A DNA stretch of 64,000 nucleotides from Darksidea phi (lineage: Eukaryota; Ascomycota; Dothideomycetes; Pleosporales; Lentitheciaceae): the NCBI GenBank assembly GCA_030770425.1, contig JASJFT010000014.1, forward strand, positions 62,001-126,000, read 5' to 3'. The translations under genes were made by a program, and so were the position numbers. Under the pieces are notes generated by a model that saw only the letters and a program-made list of their open reading frames with translations, was not told the DNA's origin and made no database searches. Each line of letters begins with the position of its first letter. Positions within the stretch are counted from its first letter, which is position 1. Of this stretch, positions 50,610-61,692 are shown piece by piece.

Positions 50610-53074
50610 GAGGTTGAGAGGTCTTTCGAACATTTCAGATTTGGGCATGGGGAGAAGCGGAGTATGGTGTAGGATTACTAGCGGATTATGATATGATTAT
50701 GTTTGAACTTTTACGAGATCAAAACTTGTGAGGAGATGGTGGGGTACATCATGAAATTGAGGCATCCACTCTACGCATACTGATGGAGAGGTTCCACGGT
50801 GACCTCGACGGCGTACCTTGGGTGTTCTTTTAGCGAAACAGCCCCTTGATCGGGAGCTATGTAAGGCCTCATCCACAAAGAATCCACATCATTCGGAGCA
50901 TTAGACTTGAAAGACAAGGTACACCTTCTGTCTTCCTTCTGGGTACCTTTCACGAATTTTGCAAGTGGTTTTGACCGGTGAGTATTTAAGAGGATAACAC
51001 TAGGCTACCATAGCGACGTAACGTCGTACGAGTAAGCAATGATGTATGCTACGATCCTCAGCTCCTCATTTCAGGCTTTAGGTTCTCAATACTCATTAGC
51101 GGCCGATTGATCTGACAAATTTACGTAGACGGCTCACCGCTCCCATTTCCCTTTGTTGATTCGGATCAATCGTTAGTCATCCGTCCTCCACTTGCCCCCA
51201 AAGGCACACCCATTTACCCAATATACAAGAAAAAATCGGCACTATCCGGCTCAGACTTCACTCCTCTGTTCCGGGATACTATCCTGAATCTTTTACAGGT
51301 TGCTCATAGCAGCAGTTGAAGGATGGTGTGTGAGGTTTAATGAGTCATATTGTATGAAGAAGAGGGACGTCAGTTTGAGGAAGTGAACTGGAGTATGAAT
51401 TCAAGGTGAAGGGGATGAGTGGGTACGTGTAAGGATGTTTCCACTTTGACAGGGCTGGGATGAGACTGAGAAAATGTTGCAGGACTATATAGAAGGGAGA
51501 AAATGATGAATTTTCAAGGATCTTCCAGTGTCTGTTTACTGAGCTCTGAGACTTGGACATCTTTTACGGTGGTTCTGTATGTTTAGGAATTAGATTACAA
51601 GTTTAAATAAATCCCTAAAACCTCCCATGAGATTTCTGTGTATTTTAATGCACATCGAAATTATCATCGAAATCTCGCATGTCGCGCGCGACCGCTGCTA
51701 TGCCACACGGTGGCGACCCACGGCTTGCCATTTTCATTCACCATCCTTGGATTTAGGAATATCGCGACGTACTCTGCATTCCTGTTTTTGACAGCCTCAC
51801 CGCTCATTCTCTAAATCCCCTTATAAGATGTTGCCGGTTCCCCCCCTCCTTCAGCACGATGATGACTAGCCATTCTCTTTAAAAGTTCAGACGTACTGTA
51901 TCAATGTATCGGGATTCGGAGTAGAGCCCTGACCCCGGATAAAAGCATGAATGCTGCACAAGAGCTCTCTTCCACCATTCTTTCGATCCTCTCACCCCCT
52001 AATGGTAGCTACAACTCCCATTGTACTTTTGCATGTCGATGAATGGTGCCTCACCTTCCGTTAAAGGATAAGTTTGAGACTCTCCATATGCCTCGGAGCA
52101 GGCTTCGCTTCTGTTTCCCTTCACTTTGATTAAACACCAGCAATATTCATCGACCGGTTATATTAGGTTATTTTGCCGTTGCCTGCTCTATCAAAATCAC
52201 TATCACAACGAGTACATGTCTTCTCTGGATGTCGGCTTGAAGCAGTTCAAATCTCCGATTCTTCCCATACATGTTCTTTAAAATTCAGCTTTATCATTCC
52301 ATCGGGTTGTAAGAGCAAAAATAACGCTTTCTCCCGTCATTTGTGTCTTTCACCGGACTAGGAACTGCAACAGTTGTTTCATGTTGGAACCAAGACTATT
52401 TTCTCAATGATGAGATCTCATAAAGTTAAAGTCAAAGCGATCAGCTTGATTGATTCAAAGTCTGCAATGATCGTAACATGATCATTAGTGTGGATACATA
52501 ACTATTGCCAGCTTGTTCTCATGTAAACTCTTTCACCTACAACCTTCTTTTCGAAGATATTGGTAACCTGCTCCAGTCATGTTCCAAAATTGGGGTATGG
52601 TCCTTACATGCCATTCCGCAAATTCAAGTTCAGTTTCGATAGGCTGTTTAATAAGGTTTATCGAGTTCCTGTCGCAAAAGCAGAGTGGCGGACTGGACAT
52701 TGCACAGTCTATCGCATAGAAGTATATACACGTTTCAATCACGGGATGGCTGTTTCACAGTACCCGGATCTGCAACAGCGGTCATGCTCTTAGCATCTAG
52801 ATCGGGAGTGGTAGTGGCGAGAGATGATGGTGGTCATCGTGAAGGGCACACCTGACTGGCTATCCTTTTACGACGTAGAGAGCGCGGTGGGATACACATG
52901 TGTAGTATTTCTGCCACTTGCTGTCCATAAGCACATAAAATAAAGGAATACGACACGATGCTACTTCCGTGTGCCACCAATCTACCATAAGCCCTATGCC
53001 AACATGTATTGCTTTTTTGCCGCCGTAAAAAAACTATCGTGACGCACTCTGTGTCACTCCTTCAGCGCTTCTTA
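50610..53074. other. 2.5-kb intergenic region between convergent genes, no gene recognised
   Basis: The receptor and permease genes converge on this gap. Open frames (50771-50953 minus, 51345-51560 minus, 52173-52361 plus, 52560-52793 plus) are short, lack domains and have no supporting splice structure. AT-rich patches occur (about 51590-51660) but without the loss of CA/TG seen in RIP islands. I see nothing else that can be supported. Confidence 0.5.
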
Positions 53075-54933
53075 CTATTCTACGAAGCAAATAAATGATT
53101 CCTCATAGCTTGTAACCGGAATCCTAAACGTCTTCCTACCTCTTAAGAACCAATGGCCAAGCGCCCCTACAATGACTGCCCCAAAGATTGGTCCTGCATA
53201 ATTCATGTTGTCCTTTGTAACAGGTAGAATCTGTGGAAACGGCATCCAAAGTACTACATACACTAGATAGCAAAGGGCGAAGATGTTGATTGGAATGCCG
53301 ATAGTACCGAGCTTGAAAGGGCCGTAGGGTGGTGGTGGGCCTCGCAGCTTACGAAGGAGGATAAATAAGATGGGAAGAATGTAAGAGACGTGAAGGGCAA
53401 GGGCTTGTAGCGAGATGAGGGCGTTGAAGGCGGTGGCGGAGGCGATATATATCAGAGATAAGAGGGTGGTTATAGCGGCGAGGAGAAGAAGCGCATTCAC
53501 TGGTAGTTTAAGAGTCGGGTGGATCTAGTAATATAAGTTAGCTGAAGATAACACAATGCTTGGGAATGAGCGCAGCTTACATATGCGAAGAAATTTGAGA
53601 ATGGAAGGCCGTTGTCGCGCGCGAAGAACCACACCAATCGTGACACTGATGCAATGGCGTTGAAGAGGGCAAGGAAGAGGAAGATGGCGAGGAGCGAGAT
53701 CAAGCAATTAGTAGCTGCTTTCGAGCCGGTAGCGCCATAAAGGACGTAGATGAGCGGGAGCGGAGCCAGCGTGACCTGCTCAGTGAGCGGGCCGAGGTAG
53801 AAGAGGAGAACCAGTACGAAAATGAAGAGCATGACAGAGTTGGTGGTGCATGTCAGGATGATGCTGCGTGGTACGCGCGTGCGGACTTTCTTGACCTCGT
53901 CGCCTAAAATTGGTTAGCATTGCACATCCGGAGTACAGAGGTATGGCTCTTTACTCATATGCAAAACACTGTCGCAGCCGGTAACAGCGAACGTCATGCT
54001 CAACAAACCTAGTCCCCAAGAAACACCTGGATTGTTCCACCCCGAAACATCAGATATGAGCGTTTTGAACACGAAGTTAGGGTCACTTCGGGGGCCAAGC
54101 GTGATCAACACGACTATAAAGACTAGGAAGAGGACGATGTGCAGGACCCCCCCGGTAATCTCGAACGTGTCCAGAAGTTTTCTAAACCAAAGATTGAATA
54201 CAAATGGTACGACCATAGTGGCGATCATGACTAAGCTGGTGTGCCAGCGTTGAGGCACGTAGTTCTCATTGTTGAAGATGGCCAAAGACGTTATGATATT
54301 GGCGAGAATTGAGGGAGGTCCTCCACAGGCGAAGCACCAAGCTGCAACAGTGATCCATCCTGCGTAGCGTATCAGTACTCTTCTGTATGCTATGCTTATG
54401 TAAATGTGGCCGGCCCACCTTGGAGAAGGCCCCAGAAGCGGTTCGCTGATGGGGCGAGATTAGCCGACCATCTGTACTGTGCGCCAACTGTCGGATCGCT
54501 TTGTTTAGGTCAGTAATTAGGGAGTGGTGCATTAAGGGGAATTCAGTACATGGAAGCTAATTCAGCCAATGAGAAGCCGACGGCGCAGCACCCGAAGCCG
54601 GCTAAGATAGAACCGTAGAACATGGATGCGGGGCCTCCATTAGCGAGAGCAAACTGGAAGGTAACGGCAGAGGATTCCCATGATCCCAGAATGATGACGC
54701 TAAAGTTAACGACAGACGCAAGATTGATGTATCGCTGTGAAAGTGTTAGGCTTGCTAGAGTCCATAGCCCGATGTTTGCGCACCTCAAGGCTGTGCGCCT
54801 GCCGGCCCGAGACAGAATGCTCCTTAGAACGCGAAACGAGCGTCTTCTCCCCGTGTCCCGACTCTTGCTCGACGGATTTGTTAAAAGTGATGGGCCCTTT
54901 CAGGTTTACGTCTGCGTCCGATGCCATGTTCAT
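53075..54933 (-). CDS. APC-family amino-acid/choline/GABA-type permease; 6 exons, 530 aa
   Basis: Exons as read: 54933-54784, 54734-54550, 54498-54419, 54359-53955, 53903-53581 and 53524-53075; introns are 49-59 nt with GT...AG ends and exact frame. The protein belongs to the fungal amino acid/choline transporter branch of the APC superfamily. Family signs include GSWESSAVTFQFALANGGP (helix 1), SLAELASIDPTVGAQYRW, AAWCFACGGPPS, CDSVLHMSDEVKKVRTRVPRSI, and FARDNGLPFSNFFAY before IHPTLKLPVNA. About twelve hydrophobic segments are visible. The N-terminal cytoplasmic tail is about 50 residues and hydrophilic. It would import amines or amino acids at the plasma membrane by proton symport; the substrate is not predictable. 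A MITE-like element ends 96 bp upstream of the ATG and may affect expression. No defects were seen. Confidence 0.85.
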
Positions 54934-55028
54934 GGTCTGGCGCTCTACGATGTTGGTTCATAGAGGGGAGGGGCCAAAGATAAGGAAGAATGCTTGTTAG
55001 AAACTTGCTGATTAAGAATCTCATGCGA

Positions 55029-55414
55029 TTAACGTGTTTTATCAGTAACCTGCGCACCCGAAAACCCACCAAAAATCGCAAAAACGACCCCCTGCAATTT
55101 TAACAATGCCTTATTAGTATCTTCTAGAATTTTATAATGATCATTTACTCTCTATTTTAGGGTATTCAATAGACTCATAGAAGGATATACTAAATGGGTC
55201 TAGGGATATTACAATTTGGTATTAAATTGGCCCCTAAACGTTCATATCTTGATAACGGCTAGGCCTATTATTATATAATATTAACTAGAGTACCGGAGTA
55301 GATAGAAAAGGTTGGTTATCAAGTTTTATACGATATTACTGTCTCGTTGTTGAAATTGCAGGGGGCTGTTTTTGCGATTTTTGATGTGCGCAGGTTACTG
55401 ATAAAACACGTTAA
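55029..55414. mobile_element. 386-bp MITE-like element with long terminal inverted repeats
   Basis: The left end (from 55029) and the reverse complement of the right end (to 55414) share TTAACGTGTTTTATCAGTAA, continuing CCTGCGCA. After a roughly 10-base indel they also share the words aaaaatcgcaaaaac and ccccctgcaattt, giving inverted repeats of about 65-75 bp. The outer TTAA on each side may be a TTAA target duplication, or the duplication may be just TA. The centre is AT-rich and non-coding, so movement would require transposase from elsewhere. It lies 96 bp upstream of the permease start codon. The superfamily is not assigned. Confidence 0.8.
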
Positions 55415-55560
55415 CCGGCCAGTCTGATGACTAATCGTGGCTTGAGATGCCGCGACACGTTCAGATCACGTGCTGAAGTAATTGCTCCACTTCCCTTGGA
55501 TGTGCTTCCAGCACCCGTAGGTCCTTCTTCATCGATACCACTACAAACAGTCTGTTTCCG

Positions 55561-55678
55561 CAAGGATGCGGCCAGAGCGGGTCGGCCATCCTCCCTACTA
55601 GCGCGCCACCTCCTGTATGTAGACCTGCTGATATATCTGCAAAGGTACCCCGAATGATATGCCCGCTGCAACAGCCTT
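55561..55678 (+). repeat. Left arm of a 118-bp inverted repeat
   Basis: This arm matches the reverse complement of 60001-60118 at 114 of 118 positions, by my count. All four differences are transitions. Weaker similarity continues inward for about 60 bp (ttttaagcac and agctagcc words shared) and outward for about 40 bp. Both strands are open through the core, so the open frames here are probably by-products. It lies 540 bp upstream of the 1130-residue gene. Confidence 0.85.
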
Positions 55679-56217
55679 ATCACTACTCACACTAAAATTT
55701 TAAGCACATAAGCTAGCCTTATTCGACTAATGCCGCTACAAATTAATAATCACATTTATCTTTTCCTTATTTATAAATTTGCAGAGAAGCATTTCGATAA
55801 TAAGATTTTGAAGAGGGAACGCTGTGAATGCTTGCCAAGAGATTTTCGGGGCCGTCGGACAACCGCCAGATAATCAACCGGGCTGACCGGCAGTCAGCCC
55901 GTTACGCCTGTCAGCCCAGGCAGCCGAAACCCTGGCCTCAACTTAGGGTCCCGGCCATGCGGGGATGTACACGTGTACATGCATTGAGGCAATTAGAGAC
56001 TGGCCGTTGAGTTTGCCACTTAATTGGTTCATGGCTTGTGGCTTTCGATGTTTAGCGGTCAGCGGTGATGCGCTAATATACACCGCCAACGGCCATAAAA
56101 GCATGATCAGGCGGTCTCGTTCTCCGCTCATCAGATTCAATTTGTGGCCTTGATATCACTTCAATCAAACCAGAGGCTGAGAGGCTGTTAGACTCTTTCA
56201 GCGCTACATAGAGCATC
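55679..56217. promoter_or_regulatory. Upstream region of the 1130-residue gene
   Basis: It begins AT-rich (55680-55830, divergent continuation of the inverted repeat), then becomes GC-balanced. It contains a perfect 16-bp palindrome at 55965-55980. The ATG at 56218 is chosen because exon 1 is open, joins in frame to the long exon, and starts the MALNHQVGVSMFSAKND segment. No TATA box is claimed. Confidence 0.45.
55965..55980. promoter_or_regulatory. Perfect 16-bp palindrome with CACGTG core
   Basis: ATGTACACGTGTACAT reads the same on both strands. The central CACGTG is the E-box bound by bHLH factors in fungi and other eukaryotes. It lies about 240 bp upstream of the 1130-residue gene's start, a plausible regulatory distance. 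Function is inferred only. Confidence 0.5.
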
Positions 56218-59200
56218 ATGGCTCTAAACCACCAAGTCGGGGTTTCGATGTTCTCTGCCAAGAACGACAATATTCTGACCCTTGCCAATGCCAACATTGA
56301 CTTCGCGCTTATCAAGGTCGAAGTACCGAAACAATTTGAAGGGCTGGGCAAGTCATTGTCGAAGCACAGGCGCGAAAATGCAGAACACGGACCGCAGCAC
56401 AGAACGGCCAGAAGGCTTGGCGCACTGTTCGAGCAGGTCATTCCAGACAACATCGACACTCTTGCAGCAACATACGGGGAGCGTGTGTCAGAAATTGCGA
56501 CATCGTCGAAGTTCGACCTGAAGGTGAGCGGAGTCTCCAGCATGGATCAAATTACTTCAATGAGATGCTCTCACATCCGCCTGGGTGGTTAATATTGACT
56601 ATTTTTCACAGGTAAAAGAGTATGGGCCGTTTTCTGGGCACGTAGGCATTGATGGCACTTCAATTTATGCCGCTGCCTCATCAGGAAGCAGCGTGATTGC
56701 CATGCACTTGCTGGCGTGCATGCTGGCACGGATGTTCTCGAATGCCGAGGCAACTGCAATTTGGGTCGAACTCGTCGAATGCCGCATCAAAGAGTTAGAA
56801 CAGAAGGCGGAAGCCTCTCAGATCCAGGGATTTTCAATGCTGTTAGCTGCCCAGCAGGGTCGCCAGATCATGCGAGATGACCTGGCTGCTTGGGATACAA
56901 GCGCTCGTGCCTGGCTCGAAGCTGCCAACCAGATCAAGAAGTGGGAAGATACGCAGCTCAAGCTGATAATCAAAAACATACCCTTGATCAAGAGCACAGG
57001 TACAACTTACACGGACGTCGTGGATAACTGGGTGGTTGCCATGACCACAATCCAGAAATCCATAGAAGGAGTCCCGCAGGACGTATCGAATGGGGCAGTT
57101 CTTCTGGGGCTTATGTCGTGGCATATATATCCCGATCTCAGCGTGTTTGCTCCTATCAGGACCGTCCAATTTCATGACCCTCTTGTCAAAGCTGGGGGAG
57201 TCATTACGCTGGGTCTGGAAGCAAAGGGCCATGAGGCAACTGGAGTCATCTGGTCGGTTTCGTTGTCACACATGCGATTTTACGGAGATCCTGTCGTCAT
57301 CGAAAGGTCCTCTGGAGAGGATAGTGACCGTCTGACAGCCCAAGAGTTACGCTTTGTTACCTTTGGGTGCGTCCTTTCTAGCTGGGTCAAACCGGAAACC
57401 ATCAATATCAACGAAGCTGCTGAGTGTTTCGTCGCACTTGGAGAGTGCCTTGCTCTAGGCAGCGGGCCTGAGACATCCTACGATTCTGATTTGGGCTGGC
57501 TAATTCCCCTAATTAACGCTGCGCAAAGCTTCCTCGCTTCAGCGGACAATGATCGTATCAATGCACTCTACCTAATCGAATTCGGACGACGACAGGGCCG
57601 GAGCTTCCTCGATGAGAACTTCCGCAGCACCATTCCAATGTTCGGATTGGCAAACCCCTACCTGCTCTTCCAGTTATCTAAGGAGCTCGCGGAAAGTCAA
57701 AATAATGTTGAGTCATCTATCGCTATCCTTCGACGTCTGGCACAAGACTGCGGCTTTCATAGGGACGATTGCATCATCATTAGTTGTCCTACTTGTACTG
57801 CCAGAAATGTGGAACACCCTGACAACAGCATGTTTGAGGGCCATTGGGAGATTGCTTCGGCGATTGCGCTTCCACGGTTCACAGGGAAACATTCCCAAGA
57901 TGGGGCATTGCGAGTTACGGAGCGCCACGTTCGCTGGGTTCATGTAGATCGCACCAAAGATCCATTCATGCAAAGGTATCTTGACCGTTTAGAAAATGAC
58001 GACCCGTCAAACGTTCCGGGGTGGGATTTTGACCCAGTCACTGAACAAACCGAAATCACCTGCCATTGCTTTGAGACCAATCAACAATGCGGCAGAGAAT
58101 GTTCATGTCGAGTCCAGGGACATAAGTGCACATCGATGTGTCAATGTGTGTCGGGTTTCACGGGCATTGAAGAGAGTCTTCGCTGTTCAAACGTCAGGTC
58201 GTGTAGGATGGAGTCTGATAACCCAGACGAGGACTGCTTCTGGCTTTCTCTTCGAGGTACATTGGATATCGACGATTGGCATTCTCCTCAGGAGCGCCCA
58301 TTCCGATGGCATGATCCTCCGAACGCCCTTATTAGGAGGTACGAAAGTTTTCATAAAAGCCTCTCTGTGAATCCCTGGAATACTATGAATTTCCAAGGTG
58401 GCGAACACGGTATAGGAATGAGCCTCAGAGGTCCACAAGACCCTTACCGCATAAATTCGGTTGCACGAGACATCAATTACCGGTCGGTCCAGGTCAGCCA
58501 GAGAGTTGGGATATTCTTGAGCGACCGGGCCCCCATTAACATATCTCGCTTCAGTCTCCCCAAACTCGCAAATGTCTTTCGCTCCGGAGTCATAAGTCGG
58601 GGACTATTAAGGGAGTACCTTGCTAAGGTACCTTGGAATGGTGTTTCGGACTACTCACACTCTCTTGACGGCGAGCTCCAGTCTGGAGAAGTATTTTTCA
58701 CTTCTCTGAAGGCAATGGCTGCTATATCAGAGTTATATTGCGACTGGCCCGAAGCAACCATATTGATCAGCATTACGAAACGACCTCTGGGGCTGGCGCA
58801 TTGGGCTGCTAGTTTGGGCAAAAAGATGCCAGTGGTAACTGCTCACAAGAACAAGACAACACTGTTTCGCTCGGCGAAGTTTGCTTGCCTCGCGATGTTA
58901 GAATCCGGCGGCCACGATTTCTACCCAGACCAACTGGAACTGGTTATGGCATTAGCGACCGGCAGTTCAATATACGCAGCGGAGTCTCTCCTCCAAGACC
59001 CTTGCCAGGAGGACAGATCCGGCCAATCAAATTTTAAAGGAATTCGCCGTATCCTCGGTAACGTTGGCCACCCGGGCGTCGTGCTGATCATCCCGCCACC
59101 ATCTCCCCTAGTGCTGCAACTGGATTCCAGGAGGGGAAGATTTGTGAATGCTGACACATTCGATGGAGCATTGCAGGACTCTTTTGAGCAAACCTCCCTT

Positions 59201-59698
59201 CATCTTAGATTCACGGATCTAAAGGTTCCATTGGCTATTTCCAGAGGAGCTATCGATGCTGATGTGGTCTTTCTTGAAGCCCTTGTATCTGTGTTCGACG
59301 GGTCACGGTGGATCGCGGATCTCGATATACTGAAAAGCCTCGAAACCCGGGATTTAATTCGATTGCGTGCTTGTGAGTGCGAAAACCGTGAGAATTCCGG
59401 AAATTTAGGTCGACACTTGGCGAATAATCTGGGAGCCCAGTTGAAGTCCATTTCAAAGTGGGACGAGCTGCTAATCTGCAAGGACAACCTGCTAGGCAAT
59501 GAGATTGGCGCCGTGCGTTCCTATAGCAATTGGTTTACACGTCTGGCTGCAGCAGCTCTCGCGGCCTCGATGGGATGTCCGACTGTGGTTTTGCCATCAC
59601 ACTCCATATGCTCTGACTGTGGTCAGCAGCTTGTATCCAAGAGGCCTTGGTTTATTCCGAACGCGACCAACAACTTCCCCGAGATCCTTATAACTTGA
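56218..59698 (+). CDS. Large protein of unknown function, cysteine cluster; 2 exons, 1130 aa
   Basis: Exon 1 is 56218-56523 and exon 2 is 56612-59698; the 88-nt intron (GTGAGC...CAG) joins FDLK to VKEYGPFSGHVG in phase 0. I do not recognise a named family. It looks like one of the long conserved hypothetical proteins of Pezizomycotina. Visible traits include a small-residue-rich hydrophobic stretch soon after the junction (GTSIYAAASSGSSVIAMHLL), followed by a charged helix (about 145-165). A CPTC pair lies at 494-497. A dense cysteine run at 586-614 (CHC, QCGRECSC, KCTSMCQC) could bind zinc or form disulfides. CECEN and CSDCGQQ lie near the C-terminus. No signal peptide is visible. The frame is intact with ordinary codon use and no RIP, so it is under selection or recently arrived. 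Inverted repeats lie on both sides. Confidence 0.8.
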
Positions 59699-61692
59699 CT
59701 CGAATACTTCGCGGCTTCCCTGTTCGTAAGGCCGTACTCGACTGTCCGTTTACAGTCCTCTGTGCTTGATTATACCGGCAAGGAGGATACTACCCAGCTA
59801 GAAGGCGGAACTGAGCCAAGTTATCTTCGGCAGGAGATGGATAAATAAGGTGCATAGGTGGTAACGCCGCGGCGTGTAAAGGTTGTGGGGAGAGTACATG
59901 TCGGAGAGTTCTGAAAAGTATTAGGAATAACAAAGGTATGGCTAGAATAGGGCTAGCTTGTGCGAGGTAAGTGCTTAAAACTTTAAGCGTCGGTGGCGAC
60001 AAGGCTGTTGCAGCGGGCATATTACTCGAGGTACCTTTGCAGATATATCAGCAGGTCTACATACAGGAGGTGGCGCGCTAGTAGGGAGGATGGCCGACCC
60101 GCTCTGGCCGCACCCTTGCGCCGGAGGAGATGGTTTGTAGATATGGCTGAAGAGAAGAGTGCTGTGTACAGCCCTGAATAGTATAGAGTCTTGCCAAGCA
60201 TAGCTACCATTACAGCTCCGCTAGTACTTATCCCTTACAAACATAAATAATCTAAAACTCCTCACGACCCTTACAGGTCCAACCGAAACACCTCTCTACG
60301 GCCCTAGCGATTGTAGTCCCTATATAAGGAGCCGCTGGTTGTTTGACCGTACGACAGCTGTATTACCAAAGTATGTAGGGCTTTTCCACCTTCGTGTGCG
60401 CTTGCAACGACAGCGTTGCGCCGGTGACACTCAACCCACTTGCCAAAGTGCCGCCCGCATTCTACCTTATCTTGTACCTCTCCTATCTCATCGTATCCCC
60501 TTCAACGAGCCGAGGCGGAGATCTCGGCTGCTGCTTGGTCTAGGAATCGGCGCTGGTGGATTTGAGAAATATGAGGACTTGGTGGGCTTGACCAGGTCTT
60601 TCGTTCGGCGATCGGCGGAGAGGACAACGGCGGGTTTCGCGGCTTGGGAGCGACGTGAATAGTATATCTTTATATTATAAAAGTACGTATCGCTGTACGT
60701 TGGACCGCATCCCGAAGCTGTACGATAGCTGTGTCGAGCGGTAGAGACGCTAAGACGCGCCGGCTGACTAAACAAGCGCCGAGCCCTTGGAGTACTAATA
60801 CTACTGCTAATCCTTGTGTCGGATATAGTGATATTCTAAGCGCTTGTACGATTCGTACAGCCGTATATCTTATAGTAAATACCCGCGTATATATACTTTC
60901 CCAAAGCGACTCAAGAGCTTCTCTCTATCGCTGGAATGATCAAGTGAGACGAGTGACGCGGATGGTTGGCTACGAAGAGAGTAGGTCGATGTGTAGACTG
61001 TAGATGTTTATGGCCAGAGATTAGGACACGTGACCGGGGTAATACGAGGATGATGTGGGCGAGTACTTTCGACTGCATAGTCCGTAACCAGGCTGTTGGA
61101 TGAGCGACGGGGAGTTGACGCTTCGGCGGCGGATGGGAGGTAGAATTGCTCGAAACAAGAGAGGCTTTTTGGGAAGGAGTGCCATCGCTAACCTGACCTA
61201 GTAGAGCGTACGAGTAACCTGAAGAGCGGCGAGAAGGATTGAGCGTGGAGAAGGGTTAGTGGTATATGAGAGAGAAGGAATCGTGTCAAATTATCGCTGT
61301 CATGGGCTAAACAAGCATATCGCTAATGAGGCGTAGCGGCATAGCTGCGCCCCTCAAATATCACCATGGCATTTCCCGCAAGTGGGTGTGGCAATAGTCT
61401 CCAACGATTTGAACCGTCCTAATCGCCCCAATGACAACGTCTTTGTAGCCTCCACACCGTCTGCTATGCCGTTCAAAGCGCAAACAGCACCATCCATCAA
61501 TTGACCTTACTAGCGAGTTCGTTCATATTCTCTTGATCGGTTGTGCATGCAGACTAGTCCGAATTCTAGTGCTCTAGCTACTTGTGGGCTATGTCTATTT
61601 ATAAGCAACTCCAATAGTGGCGCTTGCCAATGAGACGATAATCCAGACAGCTGTGAGGAGCTCAAGTCTAGGGGGGGAGAACCTAAGTCTCG
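59699..61692. other. 2-kb intergenic region containing the right arm of the inverted repeat
   Basis: Besides the repeat arm, this holds short frames on both strands (59790-60020 minus, 60339-60662 plus, 60488-60775 minus) with no domain I can name. The minus frame at 59790-60020 (start MPAATALSPP, then a hydrophobic run) begins inside the arm. The left arm encodes the same first residues (MPAATALS), so the repeat may derive from the 5' end of a duplicated gene. 60660-60910 is mildly AT-rich. No supported gene. Confidence 0.45.
60001..60118 (-). repeat. Right arm of the 118-bp inverted repeat
   Basis: This arm is inverted relative to 55561-55678 (114/118 identical, four transitions). Diverged similarity continues inward to about 59945. 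The two arms enclose 4322 bp holding exactly one intact gene. Confidence 0.85.

Noticed and set aside
55411..55683. Arg-rich ORFs repeated at 55411-55683 and 59993-60181 as a small gene family
   Set aside because: Similarity is confined to the inverted-repeat core and both strands are open there; the frames diverge immediately outside.
61370..61450. tRNA-like T-loop word (ggttcaaatc on the minus strand)
   Set aside because: No acceptor stem, D-arm or anticodon arm can be folded around it.
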